Positions 55,020 to 64,000 of a DNA stretch of 64,000 bases are shown in pieces. The DNA is from Bacilli bacterium. Its GTDB lineage: Bacteria > Bacillota_I > Bacilli_A > RF39 > UBA660. The position numbers and the translations under genes were made by a program. The DNA lies in the NCBI GenBank assembly GCA_017519965.1, contig JAFWRK010000071.1, positions 40,399-104,398 on the forward strand, in the 5' to 3' direction. Within the stretch, counting starts at the first letter, position 1. Every line of letters begins with the position of its first letter. The notes below the pieces were generated by a model, which was given only the letters and a program-made list of their open reading frames with translations, had not been told where the DNA came from and made no database searches.

Positions 55020-56510
55020 CTATTGAACAGCTGAATAAATTGCAAACATAGGTTGAACTATAGATATCAAGATAACACCAACAACTCCTGCTAAAAATAC
55101 TATTAATAATGGTTCAATTAAACTCTTCATTTGATCTATGATATTCTTATGTAAACCTTGGAAGTGTGTTGCAACTTTTTCCATCATTTGACCTAATTGA
55201 CCAGTAGATTCACCAGTAACAATCATTTCATATGCAACAACAGGTATTGCCCATTCACCTCTAAAGGCACTAGATATAGTATCACCTTTACCTAAATTAA
55301 CTAGAGTTTTATTAATAATTCTAATATATATTTCATTAGTAGTAATCTTTGATAATATTTCCATTGAATCAGTAATAAAAACACCATGGTTTAATAATGA
55401 TGCAAAAGTTTTAGTAAAGTTAGCTACTTCATTATAAATGATAATATTACCAAATACAGGTAAATGCATTAGAATAGTTTGAATTACAACTCTAAATGAT
55501 TGAACTTTCTTATATAAATATACAAATACTCCAACAAAAATACCTATACCAAGAATTAAGAATAAATAATAATTTTTAATAAAATTAGAAATATTTAAAA
55601 TAGTTTGTGTAAGTGCTGGAAGAGATGCTCCTTGTTCTTCAAACATTGATGAGAACTGAGGAACTAAGTAAGTTAACATGAATATTAAAACAGCAAAAGC
55701 AAGTGATAAAACAACTACTGGATAAGTCATTGCAGACTTCATTTGCTTACGTGTATTATCCATAGAAGTATAATATTCAGACATATCATCTAGAATAGAT
55801 GCTAAGTCACCTGTCATTTCAGCAGTCTTTACCATGTTAATTAATAGTTTAGGGAATACATTTCCTTGAGCATCTAAAGCATCAGAGAAATTTTCTCCTT
55901 TTAATAATTCATAAACTAACTGAGTAAAGTTTTTACGTAAAGATTTTTTAGTAGTTTGCTTAGCTAAAATCTTTACAGAATCTACTAATGGAATACCAGC
56001 TCTAATATAAGTAGATAATTGAGTAAGAGCAAAAGATAATTCACCTGCTTTTATCTTATTACCTATATTAATATCAATATCCATTTTACTACGTTCTTGA
56101 ACATCTAAAACTTCATATCCTAATTGACCTAAAAAACTACGAGCATCCTCTAATGATTCAGCATCAATAGTACCTTGCTCTTTCTTATTAACTCCATTAA
56201 CTATAGTATATTTAAAACCTTTTAGTGGAGTTCTTTCTCTCTTAGTACCTTTATTAACACTAGAAGAAACACCAGCAAAAGCATTCATATCTGGAGTTTG
56301 TGGAAGTGGATTATCAACTGGAGGCTGAGCTTGAGTATAATCAACATTATTAGTAGGTACAGCAGCATTAGCTTCTGCTTTCTTTAAATCTTGTTTATCC
56401 TTAACCTCTAATACTTTATCTTCAGTTTTATTAAAAACCTTTGCAGGTACACTTATAATTTTATGTATTACATGATAAATAAATATAAATGGCGCTAGTA
56501 CTTTATCCAT
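55020..56510 (-). CDS. GspF/PilC-type inner-membrane core protein
   Basis: 496 residues. The platform protein of type II secretion and type IV pili. It has the two T2SSF repeats: ELSFALTQLSTYIRAGIPL to ASILDDMSEYYT, and NFTKTFASLLNHGVFITDS to TGQLGQMMEKVA. Three membrane helices lie at about 265-290, 310-332 and 470-490. An unusual N-terminal extension of about 95 residues precedes the normal start: a hydrophobic helix (LAPFIFIYHVIHKIISV), then Pro/Ala/Asn-rich linker. No GspE/PilB ATPase, pilin or minor pilin gene is adjacent in the window, so the system is split over the genome. Confidence 0.9.
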   Translation of the reverse strand: MDKVLAPFIFIYHVIHKIISVPAKVFNKTEDKVLEVKDKQDLKKAEANAAVPTNNVDYTQAQPPVDNPLPQTPDMNAFAGVSSSVNKGTKRERTPLKGFKYTIVNGVNKKEQGTIDAESLEDARSFLGQLGYEVLDVQERSKMDIDINIGNKIKAGELSFALTQLSTYIRAGIPLVDSVKILAKQTTKKSLRKNFTQLVYELLKGENFSDALDAQGNVFPKLLINMVKTAEMTGDLASILDDMSEYYTSMDNTRKQMKSAMTYPVVVLSLAFAVLIFMLTYLVPQFSSMFEEQGASLPALTQTILNISNFIKNYYLFLILGIGIFVGVFVYLYKKVQSFRVVIQTILMHLPVFGNIIIYNEVANFTKTFASLLNHGVFITDSMEILSKITTNEIYIRIINKTLVNLGKGDTISSAFRGEWAIPVVAYEMIVTGESTGQLGQMMEKVATHFQGLHKNIIDQMKSLIEPLLIVFLAGVVGVILISIVQPMFAIYSAVQ

Positions 56511-56620
56511 ACTCTAACCTCCTATTATTCTATTTTATTGTAGCATAACAAAACAAATTTTTAAATAATAAATTAACTTTTTATACTTTTTTTCATAGAA
56601 TAAATTAAAGAGGTGTTTAT

Positions 56621-56872
56621 ATGTATCCAAATACTTATATAAGGCCTAGTTTATTTAGTACCTTAAAAAATATAGGATGGTCAAATATATTAGATGGTAC
56701 ACAAAAGACTTTAGGTGTTATTAATCAAGCTATACCAATAGTATATCAAGTAAAACCAGTAGTATCTAACGTAAGATCAATGTTTAAAATAGCAAGTGCT
56801 ATAAATGAACCTATAAAAGAAAACAATATTAAAAAAACTACTTCTACAAGTAGTAATCCAGTATTTTACATA

Positions 56873-56875
<3 letters not shown>
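56621..56875 (+). CDS. YqfQ-like protein
   Basis: 84 residues, one of few genes on the plus strand. The middle segment (DGTQKTLGVINQAIPIVYQV, then KPVVSNVRSMFKIASAI) fits YqfQ/VrrA-like proteins, small Firmicutes proteins with no known biochemical role. AAAGAGG lies seven bases before the ATG. It converges on tgt through a bidirectional terminator and diverges from gspF. Confidence 0.65.
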
Positions 56876-59044
<2,169 letters not shown>

Positions 59045-59068
59045 AAATACACCTCACACAATAGAAAA

Positions 59069-59118
59069 CACTGAAATAAATCAGTGCATATTATACTATT
59101 TTTTTCTAGGAATTTCAA
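59069..59118 (-). promoter_or_regulatory. Promoter and leader hairpin of queA-tgt
   Basis: On the minus strand TTGAAA (59118-59113), 17 bases, TATAAT (59095-59090); the -35 lies in the last codons of ruvB. A hairpin CACTGA/TCAGTG (59086-59069) with a TTTTC tail starts near the expected transcription start. It does not resemble a preQ1 riboswitch, which would need a C-rich, A-rich-tailed aptamer. Confidence 0.6.
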
Positions 59119-60097
59119 GTAGATCATAAGCCTTATCAGTAACTACTCTTCCTCTACTTGTTCTTTTTAATAATCCCATCTGTAATAGATAAGGTTCATA
59201 TACATCTTCTATAGTAGTAACCTCTTCACCAATTGATGAAGCAATAGCTTCAATTCCTACAGGACCACCATTAAATTTATTAATAATAGCTAATAATAAT
59301 TCATGATCTGTATTATCTAAACCTAAGTAATCAACTTTAAGCCTATCTAAAGCATCCATTGTTATTTCATTTGAAACAACACCATTATTTCTAACTAAAG
59401 CAAAATCTCTAACTCTTTTAAATAATCTATTAGCTACTCTAGGAGTACCTCTACTTCTTTTAGCTAATTCAAAAGCTGCATCATCATCTATTTTAACATC
59501 TAATACTCTAGCAGTTCTTTTAATTATACTTTCTAATTCTGGAACTGTATAATATTGTAATTTAGATATAATACCAAATCTATCTCTTAATGGACTAGAT
59601 AAATCTCCAGCTCTAGTAGTAGCACCTACTAAAGTAAATGGAGGTAAATCTATTCTAATATTTCTACTATTACCTTCACTACCTACAATAATATCTAAAG
59701 AATAGTCTTCCATTGCAGGATAAAGAATCTCTTCTATATATCTAGGCATTCTATGTATCTCATCTATAAATAATACGTCCCCTGGTTCTAAAGAAGATAA
59801 AATAGCAGCTAAATCTCCACTCTTTTCAATACTAGGACCACTAGCTGTCTTAATATGAGTACCCATCTCATGAGCAATAATAAAAGCTAATGTAGTTTTA
59901 CCTAATCCAGGAGGACCATATAATAAAACATGATCCAAAGGTTCATTTCTAATCTTTGCAGCTTCTACAAACACTTTAATATTTTCTTTAACATCAGTTT
60001 GTCCAATATATTCTTCAATAGTCTCAGGTCTAATAGTATTATCAAGTTCTTTATCATCAAATAAAGAATAATTAGTTACAACACTTTCATCTTTCAT
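59096..60097 (-). CDS. ruvB: Holliday junction branch-migration ATPase RuvB
   Basis: 333 residues. An AAA+ motor that drives branch migration with RuvA. Walker A is [12 protein letters not shown] (about residues 59-70), Walker B is [10 protein letters not shown] (about 108), sensor 1 includes [10 protein letters not shown] and the arginine finger region LRDRFG, followed by the C-terminal winged helix ([12 protein letters not shown]). AGGAGG sits before the start; the gap to ruvA is 10 bases. ruvC is absent, as usual in Firmicutes. Confidence 0.97.
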   Translation of the reverse strand: MKDESVVTNYSLFDDKELDNTIRPETIEEYIGQTDVKENIKVFVEAAKIRNEPLDHVLLYGPPGLGKTTLAFIIAHEMGTHIKTASGPSIEKSGDLAAILSSLEPGDVLFIDEIHRMPRYIEEILYPAMEDYSLDIIVGSEGNSRNIRIDLPPFTLVGATTRAGDLSSPLRDRFGIISKLQYYTVPELESIIKRTARVLDVKIDDDAAFELAKRSRGTPRVANRLFKRVRDFALVRNNGVVSNEITMDALDRLKVDYLGLDNTDHELLLAIINKFNGGPVGIEAIASSIGEEVTTIEDVYEPYLLQMGLLKRTSRGRVVTDKAYDLLEIPRKK

Positions 60098-60107
60098 GAT
60101 AGACCTC

Positions 60108-60671
60108 CTATCTTAATAATAATTTTAAAGCATCTTTTACTTGATCTTCAAGTTTTAATGAAGTATCAACTTTAGCAAGTACCGGAATAATTTCTTTTTC
60201 TTTATAACCTAAACCAATTAACACATCTTTTAATTCACTATCAGTAGTTACTTGATCATCACTTATACCAACACCAATAAATTCTAGTTTTCCTTTTAAA
60301 TCTAGTATTATTTGTTTAGCTAACTTATCACCAATCTTAGGAAATTTCTTCAAATATAAAACATTTTCTCTCTCAATAGCATCCATAATTCCTTGTACAG
60401 AACCAGTAGATAAGAATGGTAAAGCCATCTTACAACCCAATCCTTTTACACTAATAAGTTTTAAAAATAGATTCTTTTCTTCTAATGTTTTAAATCCATA
60501 TAATAAATGTTCATCTTCTTGTATTTGTTGATAAACATATACCTTATAAGTTTCACCTAATTCAAAAGCATAAGGATTAGAAACATATATTAAATAACCA
60601 ATACCATTACAATCTAATACTATCGCATTAGTCTTAATACTTGCTATCATACCTTTTATATAGTCATACAT
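60108..60671 (-). CDS. ruvA: Holliday junction DNA-binding protein RuvA
   Basis: 187 residues from ATG 60671, giving the usual start [15 protein letters not shown] lies eight bases upstream. A reading from 60707 would add 12 residues without support. The N-terminal OB fold with [10 protein letters not shown] and the helix-hairpin-helix pairs ([35 protein letters not shown]) bind the four-way junction. The C-terminal domain ([17 protein letters not shown]) contacts RuvB. First gene of ruvA-ruvB, followed by queA-tgt, an order shared with many Firmicutes. Confidence 0.95.
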   Translation of the reverse strand: MYDYIKGMIASIKTNAIVLDCNGIGYLIYVSNPYAFELGETYKVYVYQQIQEDEHLLYGFKTLEEKNLFLKLISVKGLGCKMALPFLSTGSVQGIMDAIERENVLYLKKFPKIGDKLAKQIILDLKGKLEFIGVGISDDQVTTDSELKDVLIGLGYKEKEIIPVLAKVDTSLKLEDQVKDALKLLLR

Positions 60672-60745
60672 ATAATCAACTCCATAATTATTATAAACTA
60701 AATTCAATAACTAAGTAAAGAATATCGAACATTTTTTTGAGAAAA

Positions 60746-60776
60746 ATAAAAAAGATTGGATTGCCAATCTTTTATC
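60746..60776 (-). terminator. Terminator of surface gene A
   Basis: AAAGATTGG, loop CAAT, CCAATCTTT and a T-run on the minus strand. The same hairpin sequence follows the paralogue at 62038-62066. Confidence 0.85.
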
Positions 60777-61986
60777 CTATTCTAAATGCAGGAGAAACTC
60801 CATAACTACCAGCCGAATTAAGTTGAATTGGATTACCAGAAGGCTGTACAGCAAAAGTATAAGTATTTAATGTTGAAACAGGTGTACGTAAGAACCAAGG
60901 CCAAGCAGTTTTTACTGCATAAGAATTATTATTGTTTCGATGTACTTCATACTGAGCATAATAATCTAACTGTCTTTGTAAACTTGCAGCTGAATCTTCT
61001 AAAGAATCATAAGTACCAAATACTTCTGTAGTACCTAAACAAAATATCTTATCTGTAGAAAATGTATTACTAGCAGCATTTAATCCATGACCAGTAGTTA
61101 CTGCCGTATTAATGACACCAGTTTTCAAATCACTAGGTAAATTATTATAAAAATCAGCATTTAAGAATGTTCGCATACTAGAACCATCCCATCCGGGTGT
61201 ATTATTATTTTCAGTCTGCATTACATGAGTAGTAACTCTTTCTATAAACTCAACAACAAAGCCACAACCACTTTGTGAAAAATTAGTTGTATAACAAGCA
61301 GCTGGAGTAGACATATTAGATATTCTAATAGTAGTATCTCCATACTCATTCATTGTAATTGTTTTTGTATCTCCTACATGATAAAAACTTGTATTATTAT
61401 TTCTAACATTATTAATTATAGTACTCCATGAATCAGTAGCAAAATTATATATTTGAATAGCACTATTATCAGCTTGTTCATATGTAACACTAAACGTTAG
61501 AGATATAGTTTGATCAGATTCAGGTAAATCATCTGGATCCAAATCTGTTCTATAACTAACTCTTACTTTATATGTCACACTACTTCCATGAGCTAATAAA
61601 TGTTTATTCGCAACGTCTATATCATTATCATATTTAATTGAATAGCTTAAATATTTTTCTTGTGCTTGAGTAAGACCTGTATTACTAAATGTCTGAATCA
61701 TTGCATCAATACTACCTTCATTTACTGCATCAACAGTAAACTCATAAAAATCCCCCGGTAATGTTAAAGTAACATTATAACTAACTTGAGTATCATTATT
61801 AGTAATTGCAGGAGTAGTTGCTGCAACACTTCCAGTAGTTACTTGTACATTCTCAAAATGAACATCCCACGTATTACCAACAATTCCAGTATTACCAGTA
61901 ATTGACAAAGTTGCAGATATTGCAGAAAAACCTACACTAATAACAACAATTAAAATAATAATAAATAATATTCTTTTACGTTTCAT
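60772..61986 (-). CDS. Surface protein A: export/beta module plus DUF6273-like domain
   Basis: 404 residues. A basic signal/anchor (MKRKRILFIIILIVVISVGF) leads into SAISATLSITGNTGIVG and a beta-rich module with LTLPGDFYEFTVDAVNEGS, resembling camelysin/TasA-type secreted proteins. After a linker, the C-terminal half holds TTHVMQ, MRTFLNADFYNNL, LTRQLDYYA-like, and ends in WPWFLRTPVS and SPAFRIG. That pattern matches DUF6273-type domains, related in shape to C-lectin/formylglycine-enzyme folds. It is the second of two tandem paralogues. Function is not known; an adhesive or binding surface protein is inference. Confidence 0.8.
   Translation of the reverse strand: MKRKRILFIIILIVVISVGFSAISATLSITGNTGIVGNTWDVHFENVQVTTGSVAATTPAITNNDTQVSYNVTLTLPGDFYEFTVDAVNEGSIDAMIQTFSNTGLTQAQEKYLSYSIKYDNDIDVANKHLLAHGSSVTYKVRVSYRTDLDPDDLPESDQTISLTFSVTYEQADNSAIQIYNFATDSWSTIINNVRNNNTSFYHVGDTKTITMNEYGDTTIRISNMSTPAACYTTNFSQSGCGFVVEFIERVTTHVMQTENNNTPGWDGSSMRTFLNADFYNNLPSDLKTGVINTAVTTGHGLNAASNTFSTDKIFCLGTTEVFGTYDSLEDSAASLQRQLDYYAQYEVHRNNNNSYAVKTAWPWFLRTPVSTLNTYTFAVQPSGNPIQLNSAGSYGVSPAFRIG
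61391..61494 (-). repeat. 104-bp direct repeat, copy 1
   Basis: Identical base for base to 62680-62783. It covers the linker coding part (residues around IYNFATDSWSTIINNV). The flanks differ by scattered substitutions, so this block was probably homogenised recently. Confidence 0.9.
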
Positions 61987-62037
61987 ATATACCTCTCTAT
62001 CATATTAAGTATAACATATATAATATATTAAGGAAAC

Positions 62038-62067
62038 AAAAAAAAGATTGGATTGCCAATCTTTTAT
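62038..62067 (-). terminator. Terminator of surface gene B
   Basis: The same AAAGATTGG/CCAATCTTT hairpin and T-run as at 60746-60776; duplicated together with the gene. Confidence 0.85.
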
Positions 62068-63275
62068 CCTATTCTAAATGCAGGATCTAATGCATATAAA
62101 TGTCTAGCATAACCCATCATTAAATTACCATATGGTCCAACAAAATTAAAATCAGTATTACTATTACTTACACAATTTCTTAAATGATAAGGCCAACTAT
62201 TCTTTTTAGCTAAACTATAATTAGTAGTAGTAACATTATTATCAGCATAATAATCTAATTGTCTAGTTAAAGAAGCAGCCGAATCATTAGTAGATCCTGA
62301 AGAACCATATATTTCTGTTGCTGATAATAAATATATCTTATCAGTAGTTGTAAAGTTATTAGATACTCCTGAACCATGACCTGATACTACAAACGTATCT
62401 ATAATACCAGCTTTTAAATCACTAGGTAAATTATTATAAAAATCAGCATTAGCATAGCTTCTCATTTCAGTTGCAGGCCATCCACCAGTATTATAATCTG
62501 AATCATAAAACATATGAGTAGTAACTTTTTGATCAAATTCTAATACAAATCCACAAGCAGTTTGTGAATAACCAGTGTTTGAGCAAGCAGCTGGAGTAGA
62601 CATATTAGATATTCTAACAGTAGTTTCTCCATATTCATTCATTGTTATTGTCTTAGTATCTCCAACATGATAAAAACTAGTATTATTATTTCTAACATTA
62701 TTAATTATAGTACTCCATGAATCAGTAGCAAAATTATATATTTGAATAGCACTATTATCAGCTTGTTCATATGTAACACTAAATGTTAAAGAAATAGTTT
62801 GATCACTATCAGGTAAATCAGTAGCGTCTAAATCATCTCTATAACTAACTCTTACTCTATATGTAGCACTACTTCCATGAGCTAATAAATGTTTATTAGC
62901 AACATCTACACCATTAGCATACTTAATTGAATAGCTTAAATACTTTTCTTGTTCTGTAGTTAAACCAGTATTACTAAATGTTTGTATCATCGCATCTATT
63001 GTACCTTCATTCACTGCATCAACAGTAAACTCGTAAAAGTCTCCAGGCATATTTAAAACTACATTATAAGTAACTTGTGTATCATTATTACTTATAGTTG
63101 GAGTAGTAGCAGTAACACTTCCACTAGTTACTACTACATTTTCAAAATGAACATCCCATGTATTTCTTGCTATTGTAGAATTACCAGTAATAGTTAATCC
63201 AGATGATAAAATAGAAAAACCTATACTAATAACCATAATTAAGAAAAAAATAAATAAAAACTTTTTATTCTTCAT
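62064..63275 (-). CDS. Surface protein B: paralogue of surface protein A
   Basis: 403 residues, same architecture as the gene at 60772-61986: anchor MKNKKFLFIFFLIMVISIGF, SSGLTITGNSTIARNTW, then NMPGDFYEFTVDAVNEG and the DUF6273-like C-terminal domain ending in DPAFRIG. The N-terminal module and linker are nearly identical to copy A, while the C-terminal domain differs in many loop residues (for example WPYHLRNCVSNSN against WPWFLRTPVSTLN). The changes are of all kinds, not only at adenines. An extended -10 promoter at 63300-63308 serves it. It probably arose by tandem duplication with divergent binding face. Confidence 0.8.
   Translation of the reverse strand: MKNKKFLFIFFLIMVISIGFSILSSGLTITGNSTIARNTWDVHFENVVVTSGSVTATTPTISNNDTQVTYNVVLNMPGDFYEFTVDAVNEGTIDAMIQTFSNTGLTTEQEKYLSYSIKYANGVDVANKHLLAHGSSATYRVRVSYRDDLDATDLPDSDQTISLTFSVTYEQADNSAIQIYNFATDSWSTIINNVRNNNTSFYHVGDTKTITMNEYGETTVRISNMSTPAACSNTGYSQTACGFVLEFDQKVTTHMFYDSDYNTGGWPATEMRSYANADFYNNLPSDLKAGIIDTFVVSGHGSGVSNNFTTTDKIYLLSATEIYGSSGSTNDSAASLTRQLDYYADNNVTTTNYSLAKKNSWPYHLRNCVSNSNTDFNFVGPYGNLMMGYARHLYALDPAFRIG
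62680..62783 (-). repeat. 104-bp direct repeat, copy 2
   Basis: Perfect match to 61391-61494, offset by 1289 bases. Confidence 0.9.
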
Positions 63276-63299
63276 AAGTACCTCACTATTATATAAAAA

Positions 63300-63308
63300 A
63301 TTATATCA
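63300..63308 (-). promoter_or_regulatory. Extended -10 promoter of surface gene B
   Basis: TGATATAAT on the minus strand (TGnTATAAT form), 24 bases before the start codon, in a gap without terminator after the upstream ligase gene. Confidence 0.55.
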
Positions 63309-63328
63309 CAAAAAAAGAAAAAAATATA

Positions 63329-64000
63329 TTACTTATTTTCTTCTTTTAAATTATCAATTAAATCTTCACTACTAGATTCATCTTCAACTTGTTCTAATAA
63401 TTCTTCTTTATCAGCAAATTTCTTATTTCTATTCTTCATCTCTTCTTCTTGCATTAATACATTATATGCAATTTTACCTATTCTAGTTTTAGGTAAATCA
63501 TCTCTAAATTCATAGTCATAAGGCCATGAGAAACGAGCAAGATTCTTCTCTACTAATTCTTTAATAGATTCTAATAACTCATCAGACTTAACTACTCCAT
63601 CTTTTAATACAACAAATGCTTTAGCAACTGTAACTTTATATGGATGAGGAATTCCTATAACACAACTCATTCTAACATCAGGATGAGAATCAATTACATT
63701 TTCAATATTATTAGGATATACACAATATCCAGATGTAATAATCATTCTCTTTAATCTACCTTTAAAATAGACAAATCCATCTTTATCCATTACACCTTCA
63801 TCACCAGTATGAAGCCATACACGTCCATCTTTATGTTTTCTTAGAGTTTGCTTTGTTTCTTTTCTATTTCTAATATATCCATCCATTACAGTTGGACCAT
63901 AAATAACAATCTCACCAGAAGTTCCATAAGGTACTTCATTCTCAGTTCCATCTTCTACTATTTTATAATATGTATCTGGATAAGGTATTCCAATACTACC
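63329..64000 (-). CDS. Acyl-CoA synthetase / AMP-dependent ligase, C-terminal part
   Basis: The last 223 residues of a second ANL-family ligase; the start lies beyond the right edge. The frame runs open to position 64000 and reads GSIGIPYPDTYYKIVEDGT before the first internal Met at 63886, so that Met is not the start. Visible are the GEIVIYGPTVMDGY strand, HTGD, the hinge GRLKRMIITSGYCVYPNN and the catalytic lysine motif LPKTRIGKIAYNVL. A Glu/Asp-rich tail of about 40 residues follows. It is paralogous to the gene at the left edge. Substrate unknown. Confidence 0.9.
   Translation of the reverse strand, partial: GSIGIPYPDTYYKIVEDGTENEVPYGTSGEIVIYGPTVMDGYIRNRKETKQTLRKHKDGRVWLHTGDEGVMDKDGFVYFKGRLKRMIITSGYCVYPNNIENVIDSHPDVRMSCVIGIPHPYKVTVAKAFVVLKDGVVKSDELLESIKELVEKNLARFSWPYDYEFRDDLPKTRIGKIAYNVLMQEEEMKNRNKKFADKEELLEQVEDESSSEDLIDNLKEENK

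Noticed and set aside
59069..59095. preQ1 riboswitch before queA
   Set aside because: Only a simple 6-bp stem is present, without the aptamer's conserved loop and A-rich tail, and it starts at the likely first base of the RNA.
60772..63275. Variable C-terminal halves as targets of a diversity-generating retroelement
   Set aside because: Differences between the two copies are not limited to adenine positions, include length changes, and no reverse transcriptase or template repeat lies in the window.
63329..63886. Complete 185-residue protein starting at 63886
   Set aside because: The frame continues open to the window edge with conserved ligase sequence, so it is the C-terminal part of a longer enzyme.

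Overview
The window is very AT-rich chromosomal DNA from a low-GC Gram-positive bacterium, probably an uncultured, reduced-genome member of the Bacilli (RF39-like gut lineages are the best guess; this is inference). Supporting points are an hrcA-grpE-dnaK-dnaJ operon under CIRCE control, a ylbD-ylbE-ylbF-rsmD cluster as in Bacillus, a Bacillus-type DnaB replication initiator, RNase HIII divergent from cvpA, ParE/ParC, HelD and a CBS-type pyrophosphatase. TGA acts as a stop (ylbF ends in an ATGA overlap with rsmD), so this is the standard code and not mycoplasma code 4. No rRNA, CRISPR, insertion sequence or prophage block was seen. Most genes lie on the minus strand.

Layout. 1-2352: acyl-CoA synthetase running off the left edge, divergent from a TetR regulator. 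2364-4002: an ImmA/IrrE-like small protein and a two-gene membrane unit. 4047-4215: tRNA-Leu(UAG) and tRNA-Ile2(CAU). 4311-9041: an unknown gene, then two adjacent membrane-anchored proteins with runs of 34 and 50 serines. 9099-10936: Smr protein, PfkB kinase, unknown protein. 11031-16158: ppdK followed by two surface proteins, one with an RsgI-like domain and a Cys-rich tail. 16238-21560: cvpA, rnhC, zinc-ribbon membrane protein, thyA-folA, small membrane protein, HExxH peptidase-like protein. 21627-26330: heat-shock operon with two CIRCE elements. 26360-28165: prepilin-like glycine-rich protein with a ricin-like C-terminus. 28197-29624: rsmD-ylbF-ylbE-ylbD. 29682-35065: parE, a BRO-type gene and parC. 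35247-39949: small membrane protein, recD2, mtaB, acidic membrane protein. 40053-43429: SpoVB-like flippase and a two-component system. 43440-45466: helD, broken by a one-base frameshift. 45679-47733: BspA-like repeat surface protein. 47797-54189: phosphohexomutase, unknown, CmpB-like, CBS-pyrophosphatase, HD protein, DnaB. 54247-56510: prepilin peptidase and GspF/PilC. 56621-60671: YqfQ-like protein and ruvA-ruvB-queA-tgt. 60772-63275: two tandem surface paralogues. 63329-64000: a second acyl-CoA synthetase running off the right edge.

The housekeeping genes cover replication, repair, tRNA modification, folate/dTMP synthesis and protein quality control. The accessory content is almost entirely cell-surface. 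It includes a type IV pilus-like export system (peptidase, GspF and one candidate substrate), poly-serine proteins, and a modular family in which one N-terminal export/beta module is joined either to BspA repeats or to a DUF6273-like domain. That surface layer, plus the helD frameshift and the BRO gene between parE and parC, is where the window departs from the ordinary.
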